In this document: positions 16,500 through 24,327 of the stretch, in pieces
How positions within the stretch are numbered: the stretch's first letter is position 1
Layout: each line of letters begins with the position of its first letter
Assembly: GCA_902797505.1 (NCBI GenBank)
Contig: CADBSW010000093.1
Location: forward strand, 1 to 35,827
Direction: 5' to 3'
Length of the DNA: 35,827 nucleotides
Source of the DNA: an uncultured Prevotellaceae bacterium
Lineage (GTDB): Bacteria > Bacteroidota > Bacteroidia > Bacteroidales > Bacteroidaceae
Notes under the pieces: generated by a model
The model's input: only the letters and a program-made list of their open reading frames with translations
Told to the model about the DNA's origin: nothing
Databases searched by the model: none
Position numbers and translations under genes: made by a program

Positions 16500-17162
16500 A
16501 TGATCAAAGTAATGTGCGTCCACACCGCCATGGCCCTGGTAGGACCGATGACGGAACTCTTTAAGGAAATTCTTCCGGAAGTAAAACTGAATCATATCGC
16601 CGACGACTCTCTCATTCAGGAAGTCATCGCTAATAATCAAGTGACCCCTAACGTACGTCGCCGACTGCTCTCTTATTATCTAACAGCGGCTGACGCAGGA
16701 GCTGATGTGGTATTCAATACCTGTTCCAGTGTAGGTGATATTGCCGACTATGGCAATCTCTATGCCCCTATCCCCATCTTCCGTATCGATGGTCCGATGG
16801 CCGACAAAGCAGTCAACAGTGCTCAGCGCATCGGTGTGATCTCAACTCTGAGCACCACGCTCGACCCCACTTGCCGTCTGTTACGCAATGCCGCACAGCG
16901 CGCAGGGAAAGAGGTGACCTTGGTAGAAGGACTTGCTCAAGGAGCTTTCCAAGCAGGACAGAGTGGTGACGGTGAGACTCACGATCGCCTTATCGCTGAA
17001 GCTGCCGCAAAGATTGCCGACCAGGTAGATCTCTTCGTATTAGCACAAGGATCGATGGCTCGTATGGAACAGCGACTCTCTGACCTCACCGGAAAACCCG
17101 TTCTCTCCAGTCCGGTGCTCGGTGTGCAGGGACTCCGTAAGTTCCTCAAACTGGATGAATAA
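16500..17162 (+). CDS. Asp/Glu racemase-fold protein
   Basis: A 220-residue cytoplasmic protein of the aspartate/glutamate/hydantoin racemase superfamily: IADDSLIQEVI, then FNTCSSVGD with Cys75 in the first catalytic cysteine position, and IGVISTLSTT at the start of the second half. Where cofactor-independent racemases have the second cysteine (LxCT/S-type motif), this protein reads VLAQGSMAR with Gln183. A two-cysteine racemisation is therefore unlikely, and a related isomerase, lyase or decarboxylase-type reaction is possible. It lies 20 bp before an MFS carrier gene, suggesting joint uptake and conversion of an organic acid. Confidence 0.75.
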   Translation: MIKVMCVHTAMALVGPMTELFKEILPEVKLNHIADDSLIQEVIANNQVTPNVRRRLLSYYLTAADAGADVVFNTCSSVGDIADYGNLYAPIPIFRIDGPMADKAVNSAQRIGVISTLSTTLDPTCRLLRNAAQRAGKEVTLVEGLAQGAFQAGQSGDGETHDRLIAEAAAKIADQVDLFVLAQGSMARMEQRLSDLTGKPVLSSPVLGVQGLRKFLKLDE

Positions 17163-17182
17163 CACGTAGAATCCCGCGAGAG

Positions 17183-18385
17183 ATGAAACGTAAGAATATC
17201 ATCTTGACGATGCTCGTATTGTTGGGTGTCGTCACCTTCCTCGACCGTATCAACATCAGTGTGGCCGGCTCATCGATCATGCACGATCTCAATCTGTCGG
17301 CTGCCGAATGGGGATGGGTACAGAGTGCCTTCATCCTCTCTTACGGTCTTATGCAGATTCCCATGGGTGCCTTAGGTGATCGTTATGGTCATCGAAAGAT
17401 CTTATCCATGATTGTGCTGTGGTGGTCGTTGTTCACAGCGTTCACCGGTATGGCTGGTGGACTGGCTTCACTGCTGGTCATCCGTTTTATGTTTGGTATT
17501 GGCGAGGCCGGATCCTCCCCCTGTTCTACCGGAGTTATCAGTAGATGGTTTGAGAAGCACGAGGTAGGTAAGGCACAAGGCTATGTATGGGCTGCCAGTC
17601 GTATGGGTGGTGCCCTTACACCTTTTGTAGTGATTCCCGTCATGACTCTACTAGGATGGCGTGAGGCATTCTATATCCTCGGTGCATTAGGTATCGTGTG
17701 GGCTGCCGTATGGTATTTCTACTACCGTGACCGTCAACCGGAAACGGCCAAAGAGACCGTCCGTCAACCAATCCCTTGGCGCACCATCTTGCATCATAAG
17801 CAATTCTGGATTATCTGCGCCATGTATTTCTTCTACGCCTTCGGCAGTTGGTTCTTCTTCAGTTGGTTCCCCACCTTCATGGAATTAGGGCGTGGCTTTG
17901 CCAAGAGCGAACTCACCTATGCCGTGGCTGTTCCTTTCATCATGAGTATGATCGGTAATATCAGCGGCGGTTATCTCACCGACCGTCTGACGAAGAAATA
18001 CGGACTCAAGATTGGTCGTAAGGCATTAGGCTCTACCTCACTGGCTGTCTCTGCCGTGTGTATGTTCTTAGCTGCCTTCATCCCTGGTAAGATGGCCGTT
18101 TTTGTGTTCCTGTCATTGTGCTTCGGCATCTTCGACCTGATGCTCCCCAGTGCGTGGGCCCTGTGCATCGACTTAGGCAAACAGCATGCAGGAACCATCT
18201 CCGGAGCGATGAACACCGCCGGTAATCTCGGTGGATTCTTCTGCGGTATCCTCTTCGGACAACTCGTGCAGTCGTCGGGTAATTACAACCTGCCCCTGTA
18301 TATGATTGCCGGAATGCTCATCATCAGCGCCGCCCTCTTCGCACTCATCAATCCCACTAAGCCGATTGTGGAGAAGGAGGTATAG
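17183..18385 (+). CDS. MFS transporter, probable anion:cation symporter type
   Basis: A 400-residue carrier with 12 predicted membrane segments. FLDRINISVAGSSIMHDLNLSAAEWGWVQSAF and the loop motif GALGDRYGHRK match the ACS branch of the major facilitator superfamily (hexuronate, glucarate, galactonate and related organic anions). The second half repeats the pattern (GGYLTDRLTKKYG). It follows the racemase-fold gene closely and likely imports that enzyme's substrate; the exact substrate is not readable. Confidence 0.88.
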   Translation: MKRKNIILTMLVLLGVVTFLDRINISVAGSSIMHDLNLSAAEWGWVQSAFILSYGLMQIPMGALGDRYGHRKILSMIVLWWSLFTAFTGMAGGLASLLVIRFMFGIGEAGSSPCSTGVISRWFEKHEVGKAQGYVWAASRMGGALTPFVVIPVMTLLGWREAFYILGALGIVWAAVWYFYYRDRQPETAKETVRQPIPWRTILHHKQFWIICAMYFFYAFGSWFFFSWFPTFMELGRGFAKSELTYAVAVPFIMSMIGNISGGYLTDRLTKKYGLKIGRKALGSTSLAVSAVCMFLAAFIPGKMAVFVFLSLCFGIFDLMLPSAWALCIDLGKQHAGTISGAMNTAGNLGGFFCGILFGQLVQSSGNYNLPLYMIAGMLIISAALFALINPTKPIVEKEV

Positions 18386-18388
18386 AAA

Positions 18389-18466
18389 AAATAAACACAG
18401 AGTAACAGAGACACAGAGGATTAAAATAAGAGAAAACTCTTTTCCTCTGTGTCTCTGTGTTTATTT
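18389..18466. repeat. Long imperfect palindrome between convergent genes
   Basis: The right arm (18443-18466, 24 nt) is complementary to the left arm (18389-18420) apart from an 8-nt extra segment, TAACAGAG, in the left arm. The arms consist of ACACAGAG-type repeats, so the insertion looks like slippage. It could terminate transcription from both sides and resembles a dispersed Bacteroidetes repeat. Confidence 0.8.
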
Positions 18467-18479
18467 AGAGATCCACATC

Positions 18480-18511
18480 AAGCCCTTCGGGGAGGTTAGG
18501 GAGGGGCTTTT
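18480..18511 (+). terminator. Intrinsic terminator candidate after the MFS gene
   Basis: AAGCCC (18480-18485) pairs with GGGCTT (18504-18509) and runs into TTTT. An inner alternative is CCC-TTCG-GGG with a stable UUCG-type loop. It sits two bases from the end of the oppositely oriented esterase gene. Confidence 0.5.
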
Positions 18512-18512
18512 A

Positions 18513-19925
18513 CTACTTAATGGCTTTATAAACAGCCTCAGCCATCTTTTTCGATCCCTCCTTGGTAGGATGGACACCATCTTTTAATACCTGATCGGCA
18601 CTTTCGTGAACAGCATGCAGGTCGATGACCTTCAACTTGTTCTTCTTCGCCACCTTGTTGATGATGGGGATAATCTCTTCGCTGACCACCTTCTCTGAGA
18701 TAGTCCATGAATTTTGCCAAACCTTGATGGGATATGCCAGATAGATCTCCGGCTTACTCTCTAAAGCCTTCAACTCATCGATCATCCCCTGCATATCACT
18801 CTCAAACTCCTTCTTGTGTTTCCAGTTGATGGTCTTACTATCGTTGGTACCCAACTTGATGATGGCTATCTGCGGCTGGAAGAGTTTACAGTCGGCCCAC
18901 GCCAGTTCTTTCATATACGGACGATCACCTTTGTTCAGCATGGTGCGCCCACTTACACCATAGTTCTTCACGTAATAATCTCTGCCCAGCATCTTCTGCA
19001 ACTGCCCCGGATAGGCATTCACATCAGCAAGATCCAAGCCACTGCCAGCCGTGATGCTGTTGCCGATACATGCCACACGGATAGCATCAGCCTTGGGCGG
19101 TTGGATTCCCTTGAGCCACATATCCAACAACTGCTTCATCTCGTTGTGATAGGCAAAGGTGTTACGATACCCGAAGCCGTGGTAACCGTCGGGGAAGATA
19201 TACATCGTGGCGTTGATATGATTCTTGCGCAGTGCCTGATAATAGGCGGCGGAATTGGTGTGCGGGGGCACCGTCTCATCGTTGTTACAAGAGAAGATAA
19301 GCGCCGGCGGCGTGATATGGCGCTGCACCTGCATCTCGTTGGAATACTGCTTGCGCCAAGCCTCATCCTCTTTCTTGTCGCCCAGGAAATTATCTACCGA
19401 TCCCTGGTGTGTCTTGTTCATCATCGTAATGACGGGGTAGAACAGTATTTGGAAATCAGGGCGCTCGGTATACATCGCGTGGGTGGCCACTGTAGATACC
19501 AGATGACCGCCGGCAGAGAAGCCCATCAGGCCTACATCATGAGGGTTGATATGCCATGCCTGCGCACTGTCGCGCACCGTGCGTATCGCCTGCTGGGCAT
19601 CCTGGATAGGTATCTGTGGATCGCCGTTGGGCATGCGGTATTTCAGTAGGATAAAGGCGATGCCCCTATCCATAAAATAAGGTACCCAGTTGGTGCCCTC
19701 ATTCTGCATGCTCAGTCCGTGATAACCACCACCGGGACAACATACTACTGCCTTGCCGGTGGCCGCCACCGCATTGGGAAGATAGACATACAACATAGAT
19801 TTGCCGTCTGCGGAGTTACGAAGTTCAAACTGTCTTTGGGCAAGGGTAGGAACCGCCATACCCGCCATCACCATGATCAGGAGGACTTGTCTTAGGATAT
19901 TAGTTTTTTTCATCATATACATCAT
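18513..19925 (-). CDS. Secreted two-domain esterase: alpha/beta hydrolase fused to SGNH hydrolase
   Basis: A 470-residue exported protein with a signal peptide ending near residue 30 (PTLAQ). Domain 1 (about 40-272) is an acetyl-esterase-like alpha/beta hydrolase: oxyanion loop CCPGGGYHGLS, nucleophile GFSAGG (Ser137), Asp216 (NNDETVPP), His249 (DGYHGF). Domain 2 (about 282-470) is SGNH/GDSL: block I GNSITAG (Ser290), the GVSGRT glycine, GTND (Asn361) and the DGVHP Asp449/His452 pair. Both active sites appear complete. Such fusions could deacylate two positions or two kinds of ester on plant polysaccharides. Several ATGs lie close together at the start (19925, 19922, 19916, 19913); the choice does not affect the mature protein. 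Confidence 0.88.
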   Translation of the reverse strand: MMYMMKKTNILRQVLLIMVMAGMAVPTLAQRQFELRNSADGKSMLYVYLPNAVAATGKAVVCCPGGGYHGLSMQNEGTNWVPYFMDRGIAFILLKYRMPNGDPQIPIQDAQQAIRTVRDSAQAWHINPHDVGLMGFSAGGHLVSTVATHAMYTERPDFQILFYPVITMMNKTHQGSVDNFLGDKKEDEAWRKQYSNEMQVQRHITPPALIFSCNNDETVPPHTNSAAYYQALRKNHINATMYIFPDGYHGFGYRNTFAYHNEMKQLLDMWLKGIQPPKADAIRVACIGNSITAGSGLDLADVNAYPGQLQKMLGRDYYVKNYGVSGRTMLNKGDRPYMKELAWADCKLFQPQIAIIKLGTNDSKTINWKHKKEFESDMQGMIDELKALESKPEIYLAYPIKVWQNSWTISEKVVSEEIIPIINKVAKKNKLKVIDLHAVHESADQVLKDGVHPTKEGSKKMAEAVYKAIK

Positions 19926-19953
19926 TACACATTATTTATTATTGTTTAATGCG

Positions 19954-19961
19954 CAAATATA
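19954..19961 (-). promoter_or_regulatory. -7 box of the two-domain esterase gene
   Basis: TATATTTG on the minus strand fits TAnnTTTG, 28 bp before the first ATG. No exact TTTG is present at -33; TTGG lies at roughly the right distance. Confidence 0.5.
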
Positions 19962-19994
19962 CAAAATAATTCCGCAAGATTCCAATTTTTCCAT

Positions 19995-20002
19995 TATATT
20001 TG
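19995..20002 (+). promoter_or_regulatory. -7 box of the flavin reductase gene
   Basis: TATATTTG, identical to the divergent -7 box 34 bp away, lies 32 bp before the ATG at 20035. It supports that start over an in-frame upstream extension. Confidence 0.55.
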
Positions 20003-20034
20003 CAGCGAATAATTGTCACGACTATACAAAGAAT

Positions 20035-20598
20035 ATGAAAAGTTTTGGATCAAAACCGTGGATTCTTCCACAACCAGTGCTGATTATAGGCACCTACGAT
20101 AAAGAGGGTAAGGCAAACGCCATGAATGCCGCTTGGGGCGGACAGTGGGATATGCATGAGATTATGATCTCCCTGGGATCACATCAGACTACAGAAAACC
20201 TTACTGCCAACCCGGAGTTCACCGTTACCTTTGCTACTGCCGACACCCTGGTGGCCGCCGACTATGTGGGTATCACCAGTGGCCGTAACACCCCCGACAA
20301 GATGGAGCGTACCGGGTGGACTATTGAGAAGGCGCCAAATGTGAATGCCCCTGTGTTTAAGGATTTCCCCATGACGATGGAATGCCGTGTTAAGGAAAAG
20401 ATTGATGAGTCGGAAACGGGCTACTATCTCGTGGCCGAGATTGTGAATATCCTCTGCCATGAGGAGTATCTGGGCGAAGACGGCAACCCTGATGTAGAGT
20501 CGATGGATCTCATCACCTACGACCCTATCCATCATACATATATTCGTTTAGGCACTACCGAGGGTAAGGCCTTCTCCGACGGTAAAGAAATAAAATGA
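20035..20598 (+). CDS. Flavin reductase-family protein
   Basis: A 187-residue protein of the FMN-binding split-barrel family: KPWILPQPVLIIGTYDKEGKANAMNAAWGG, then the SLGSHQTTENL and FTVTFATADTLVAADYVGITSGR blocks that contact FMN in relatives. Members reduce flavin with NAD(P)H or bind FMN as an electron carrier; in Bacteroidales the partner is unknown. The frame is open upstream into the divergent gene, but the promoter position and the family's usual N-terminus fix the start at MKSFGSKPW. It overlaps the MGMT-like gene by 4 bp (ATGA). Confidence 0.9.
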   Translation: MKSFGSKPWILPQPVLIIGTYDKEGKANAMNAAWGGQWDMHEIMISLGSHQTTENLTANPEFTVTFATADTLVAADYVGITSGRNTPDKMERTGWTIEKAPNVNAPVFKDFPMTMECRVKEKIDESETGYYLVAEIVNILCHEEYLGEDGNPDVESMDLITYDPIHHTYIRLGTTEGKAFSDGKEIK

Positions 20599-20924
20599 GA
20601 ATACGTCCTGATGAGGCCCGGCAGTTTTGCGAGGATGTGCTGAACATTGTCAGTCAGATACCACGCGGCAAGGTAACCACCTACGGGTATATCGCCACCT
20701 TGGCGGGATGGCCTGACCATGCACGTATGGTAGGGCGCACGCTTCATTATTCACCTGATGCCCCGCAGGTGCCCTGTCACCGGGTAGTGAACGCGACGGG
20801 ACGCACTGCTCCCGGCTGGTCACAACAACGTGATTTGCTGGAGCGTGAAGGAGTAACTTTCAAACAGAATGGTCGTGTAGATATGAGTAAACACCTTTGG
20901 GAACCCACGACCGATTTCCTATAG
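20595..20924 (+). CDS. MGMT-family DNA alkyltransferase-domain protein
   Basis: A 109-residue protein corresponding to the C-terminal domain of O6-alkylguanine-DNA alkyltransferase. It has IPRGKVTTYGYIATLAG, the ARMVGRTLH helix that binds DNA and the active-site motif PCHRVV with Cys61. Alkyltransferase-like (ATL) proteins of this size usually have Trp in place of that Cys, so a suicidal methyl transfer is possible here. Translationally coupled to the flavin reductase gene. Confidence 0.9.
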   Translation: MRIRPDEARQFCEDVLNIVSQIPRGKVTTYGYIATLAGWPDHARMVGRTLHYSPDAPQVPCHRVVNATGRTAPGWSQQRDLLEREGVTFKQNGRVDMSKHLWEPTTDFL

Positions 20925-20957
20925 AGGTGATCGTTAACTATTTAAAAGAAAAGAAAG

Positions 20958-21350
20958 ATGAAGAAATTATTAGTTTTGATACTGATCGTGGCTGTGGCCA
21001 TCCTGATGGTCCTTACCTGCCCTGACAAGAAGGCGCACAAGAAAGCGATGATGAAGGCTATAACGGAGTATATCGATGAAGAGTCGGACGAGCGTGGCTT
21101 CGGAGAGAACATCTTTACCAATCTCGGCAAGGGGGTAGTCAGAACTGCTGCCAGCGCAGCCATCGACATGAAGTTGAAGGTGGATAACTACTATCTCTTT
21201 AACACCACCCATATCAAGATGAACGGTGAGAAGAGACTGCTCTCGGTAGGACTCTTCGGTAAGGTGATCACCTTCGATAAGGAGATGCTGCGCGAAGCCT
21301 TGGAGAAAGGCGACAAGGTTGAGACAGAAGAAGAGGCGGGGTCAAATTGA
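20958..21350 (+). CDS. Small membrane-anchored protein (DUF4359-like)
   Basis: A 130-residue protein with one N-terminal hydrophobic segment (KLLVLILIVAVAILMVLTC), then CPDKKAHKKAMMKAI and a soluble part (FNTTHIKMNGEKRLLSVGLFGKVITF) resembling DUF4359 proteins, whose role is unknown. The assignment is from memory of the pattern. Its last codons lie inside a long palindrome shared with the convergent gene, giving the C-terminus EEAGSN. Confidence 0.7.
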   Translation: MKKLLVLILIVAVAILMVLTCPDKKAHKKAMMKAITEYIDEESDERGFGENIFTNLGKGVVRTAASAAIDMKLKVDNYYLFNTTHIKMNGEKRLLSVGLFGKVITFDKEMLREALEKGDKVETEEEAGSN

Positions 21351-21367
21351 CCCTGCCTCTTCTTCTG
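21325..21367. terminator. Bidirectional terminator overlapping both convergent coding ends
   Basis: A near-perfect dyad with 21-nt arms (21325-21345 and 21347-21367), a single central base and one mismatch (21338/21354, a G.U pair in the plus-strand RNA). The plus and minus genes overlap by 9 bp at its centre, and their stops (21348-21350 and 21342-21344) lie near the dyad axis. A U-run is not prominent, so termination efficiency is uncertain. Confidence 0.75.
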
Positions 21368-21761
21368 TAGTTTCTGATTGCTGTTCTTTCTTCGTCATCC
21401 GCATCTCGATCAAGAAAGAGACCAGCATGCCGATACCCATGCCAAGGGCTAAGAAGAACCAGAAGAGCATATCGCTGGGGTCAACGTTTAACCGTATGAA
21501 GTAATACACCAGCGTGGCCAGTCCACCGAAGGTTAATATACATCCCCATCGGAGCATCACAAACTTGTTGCTTTTCTTTTCCGGCTCCTCCACCAATAAC
21601 TTGACGCGCTCCGCATCCACATTGTTCTCAATGATAAACTTCCGTAATTCCGTCTCGCGGTTTTTCTTCTTGATGCCCATCACAATACCACTGATGATAG
21701 CCACTATGGGAATACTCAAGGAGAGAAAAACGGCTAAGACACCTGCAAAATCATTAATCAT
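21342..21761 (-). CDS. Small membrane protein (DUF6249-like) in the sigma factor gene group
   Basis: A 139-residue protein with an N-terminal membrane segment (GVLAVFLSLSIPIVAIISGIVMG), a charged loop containing a helical stretch (TELRKFIIENNVDAERVKLLVEE) and two further membrane segments (WGCILTFGGLATLVYYFI, MLFWFFLALGMGIGMLVSFLI). It resembles DUF6249 proteins that often sit next to ECF sigma genes in Bacteroidales, which suggests a membrane partner of the regulator, unproven. The C-terminus EEAGSI arises from the shared palindrome. Confidence 0.75.
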   Translation of the reverse strand: MINDFAGVLAVFLSLSIPIVAIISGIVMGIKKKNRETELRKFIIENNVDAERVKLLVEEPEKKSNKFVMLRWGCILTFGGLATLVYYFIRLNVDPSDMLFWFFLALGMGIGMLVSFLIEMRMTKKEQQSETTEEEAGSI

Positions 21762-21830
21762 AATACTGTTGTTTTAAATTCATTTATTAATAACTAATAT
21801 CACCTATAAGACCGCCTCACATGGATATTA

Positions 21831-22151
21831 TTACACCTCCTTGACGGAAAAATGATTAATCTCCTTGATACAGAATAGGATCATGGTGATACTCGGGAGG
21901 ATGATACAGGCATAGATATAGGGCTGCGTCTCCGCATGGGTGTACAGGCTGTAGATACCGAACAGGAAACACAGGAACAACAAAGGCATACCGAAGGCAA
22001 AAGCTACCAGTCGCGCCCACCTGCGCCATTGTTGGCGACGCGTGGTATGCCTAACCTCACGCATCACCTCCATGTTGATCTCCTCCAACACCTGCTGACG
22101 CTCTAACGCATCGATGATCAGGGCGTCTAACTCTTGTTCATTCATCATCAT
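21831..22151 (-). CDS. Small two-TM protein following the ECF sigma gene
   Basis: A 106-residue protein: a cytoplasmic N-terminal helix rich in charge (NEQELDALIIDALERQQVLEEINMEVMREV), an Arg/Trp-rich stretch, then two membrane segments (about 47-67 and 78-95). It overlaps the sigma gene by 14 bp. An anti-sigma-like or sensor role is plausible from position and layout, but no anti-sigma domain is recognisable. Confidence 0.7.
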   Translation of the reverse strand: MMMNEQELDALIIDALERQQVLEEINMEVMREVRHTTRRQQWRRWARLVAFAFGMPLLFLCFLFGIYSLYTHAETQPYIYACIILPSITMILFCIKEINHFSVKEV

Positions 22152-22665
22152 CTTGGGATAATTGTTTTTTCAGTCGTTCACGGATACGGTGCAGGCGCAC
22201 CAACACATTAGCATGAGAGAGACCCGTCAGCACGGCTACCTCATCCGTCTTTTTCTTCTGGTAGTAATGCAGCTGGATGATCTGTCGGTCTTGGTCAGAC
22301 AACTTACTGATCGCTCTTTCCATACGTGAGAGTTGCTGCTCGCGCACCTCAGAATAGCCTTCGTCGGTGAGCTCCAGTCGTGCGACATCTACCTGGGTGT
22401 ATCGCTGCTCCTTTGCTAACAAGTTTAGGGCCACATGACTGACGATGGTCAACAGCCACGGACCTAATGAGGTGCCATGCCAGTCGGACAACCGCTGGTA
22501 AGCACGTATAAAGGTCTGCTGTGTCGCTTCCTTGGCCCGCTCGTCATCTTTCACAATCCCCATCGCCTTGGAATAGACGGCGCCCCCGTAGTTTTTCACC
22601 ACGAGCGAAAAGAGATTCGGTTTTTTGTCTTTGACAATACAGTCGACAATAATTCTGTCTTCCAT
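22138..22665 (-). CDS. ECF-type RNA polymerase sigma factor
   Basis: A 175-residue sigma-70 family protein of the extracytoplasmic function class. Region 2 is seen in FSLVVKNYGGAVYSKAMGIVKDDERAKEATQQTFIRAYQRLSDW. Region 4 is SKLSDQDRQIIQLHYYQKKKTDEVAVLTGLSHANVLVRLHRIRERLKKQL, a clear helix-turn-helix. It probably controls its own operon with the small membrane proteins downstream. The TPR membrane regulator gene lies 51 bp upstream on the same strand. Confidence 0.93.
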   Translation of the reverse strand: MEDRIIVDCIVKDKKPNLFSLVVKNYGGAVYSKAMGIVKDDERAKEATQQTFIRAYQRLSDWHGTSLGPWLLTIVSHVALNLLAKEQRYTQVDVARLELTDEGYSEVREQQLSRMERAISKLSDQDRQIIQLHYYQKKKTDEVAVLTGLSHANVLVRLHRIRERLKKQLSQDDDE

Positions 22666-22716
22666 GAGCGGGAATACGATAACTTTTTATATAAAGACAA
22701 GACAAGAACCAGATTA

Positions 22717-24267
22717 TTACACGTGCTCAGATCTTTTTTTCCTTATTTGACTCTCATAACTGCGTATAGTCCCTTCGGTAACCATCATGGCATCCTCAAG
22801 TTTTTTGCCAGAGAACTCCATGTCCTTGAGAACCAACAACAGTTTCAGTCGGGGTTGAAGAGGTCCATAATCGTTTTCTATGCTGAGCATAAACTCAGGC
22901 CTTAATAACATGTAATAAGAGAAGAAATTGGAAAAATCAGGACGTTTCCATCCATAGGCAGTTACCCCTTCCAGCAGACTTTGGTGGAGTTTCCTTCCTT
23001 CTGCCAGCGAGATACTACGCAGATTTTTCAGTTCTAACACCTCTTTTGTCAACTGATGGTTCTTATGCTCCTGTACTTTACTGGTCTTTTTCAGTTCCTC
23101 GATAACCATCTGGTTTTCTTTCAACAGAGCATTCTGCCTTTTATGCCGTAAGAATAAATAAATAATGAGGATGAAGGCACATACTATTACCAGGATCATC
23201 ATCCAAACGAACCGGTGTTGCCTCTGATCCTGTTTATCCACCTGTTGCATGATATTCTCATGATTCTGTATGCCGAGGATGTTATCCGCCTTCTGTTGGT
23301 TGTGGATACTGTCTTTCAGCGCGATGATCTGAGCCTGTACCTTGCTCTTCTCGTCGTAATCACCCATCTCCTCATACACCTTCGACATAGCTTCCAGGAT
23401 GTCCACTTTCAACTCCCTGTCGGTGGTCGTCAAGGCCTTCTTCCAATACTCCATAGCCTTCTCCCTATTCCCCTCGTTACTATAGATTCGCGCTGCATGG
23501 TTATAGGCATGACAACTCCCATTGAGTGCGATAGCTTTTTGGTAATATGCCATAGCACTGTCTCTGTTGATATACTCGTAATGATTTCCGAGATTCGTGT
23601 AAAAGGCGGAGCGGCGCTCTACAGGGATATACACTACTAAGGGTTGCATCTTCCTCAAGAAATACAATGAGGAGTCTTCTTTATCCAATTCATAATAGAG
23701 CGCTCCCAGATTCATATAATCGTATGCCAGCGCCACCGTATCCTTCTGAGTGAGCGCATATCTGATAGCTTTCAGGTAATGGTCGATAGCCAACGAATAG
23801 TTCTTTTCCTTTCCATTGACGCTGGCAATAGCCTCGGTGATACACAACTTGTAATGCCCATCATCTGTCTCTGGTAGCAGCCCCTCAGCCTTCTTGAGAT
23901 AGGTGATAGCATCGGCATCCTCACCGAAGTCATCACAGAGTGAGCCTTTGTAGTAATAGCATCTCATAAGCTTCTCTTTATCCGGGTGCTTCTCGTAATA
24001 GGCGATGCTGCGATCTATCTTGTCTGTCGTGTTGATATCCATATACAACCCGTATTCGGCTTGTGTTCTCAGCAGGTAATAATAGGCCAGGCACTCCTCA
24101 TCGGTCACACCCTCTATATTGATAGTGTTCAGCACTTCATAAGCAGGATCATACTGCTGCTGCTTTAACAAATTGTCTGCCTCAACGAGTTGTTTACGGA
24201 TAGTGTCTTGCCCACAGCCACCTATCAACAGCATGACAAACACAAAACATACGATTCTCTCCTTCAT
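22717..24267 (-). CDS. TPR lipoprotein-type membrane regulator with C-terminal HTH-like region
   Basis: A 516-residue protein with a lipobox (LLIGGCG, Cys18), then about eight TPR-like helical pairs (about 25-330: ADNLLKQQQYDPAYEVL, AYDYMNLGALYYEL, SAMAYYQKAIAL). A single membrane segment follows (WMMILVIVCAFILIIYLFL, about 355-375), then a coiled coil (about 380-425) and a C-terminal segment LKLLLVLKDMEFSGKKLEDAMMVTEGTIRSYESQIRKK that looks like a helix-turn-helix. Bacteroidetes have many such TPR-TM-HTH proteins, thought to carry periplasmic signals to DNA. Here it precedes the ECF sigma gene and may act on it. Confidence 0.82.
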   Translation of the reverse strand: MKERIVCFVFVMLLIGGCGQDTIRKQLVEADNLLKQQQYDPAYEVLNTINIEGVTDEECLAYYYLLRTQAEYGLYMDINTTDKIDRSIAYYEKHPDKEKLMRCYYYKGSLCDDFGEDADAITYLKKAEGLLPETDDGHYKLCITEAIASVNGKEKNYSLAIDHYLKAIRYALTQKDTVALAYDYMNLGALYYELDKEDSSLYFLRKMQPLVVYIPVERRSAFYTNLGNHYEYINRDSAMAYYQKAIALNGSCHAYNHAARIYSNEGNREKAMEYWKKALTTTDRELKVDILEAMSKVYEEMGDYDEKSKVQAQIIALKDSIHNQQKADNILGIQNHENIMQQVDKQDQRQHRFVWMMILVIVCAFILIIYLFLRHKRQNALLKENQMVIEELKKTSKVQEHKNHQLTKEVLELKNLRSISLAEGRKLHQSLLEGVTAYGWKRPDFSNFFSYYMLLRPEFMLSIENDYGPLQPRLKLLLVLKDMEFSGKKLEDAMMVTEGTIRSYESQIRKKRSEHV

Positions 24268-24327
24268 AAATAATATACTATTATTCTTCGTTAATCTCCT
24301 CTCAAATCATACTCAGAAAATCGCGAG

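Noticed and set aside
19801..20034. N-terminal extension of the flavin reductase
   Set aside because: It runs across the divergent promoter region and into the esterase gene; the ATG at 20035 has a -7 box at a normal distance.
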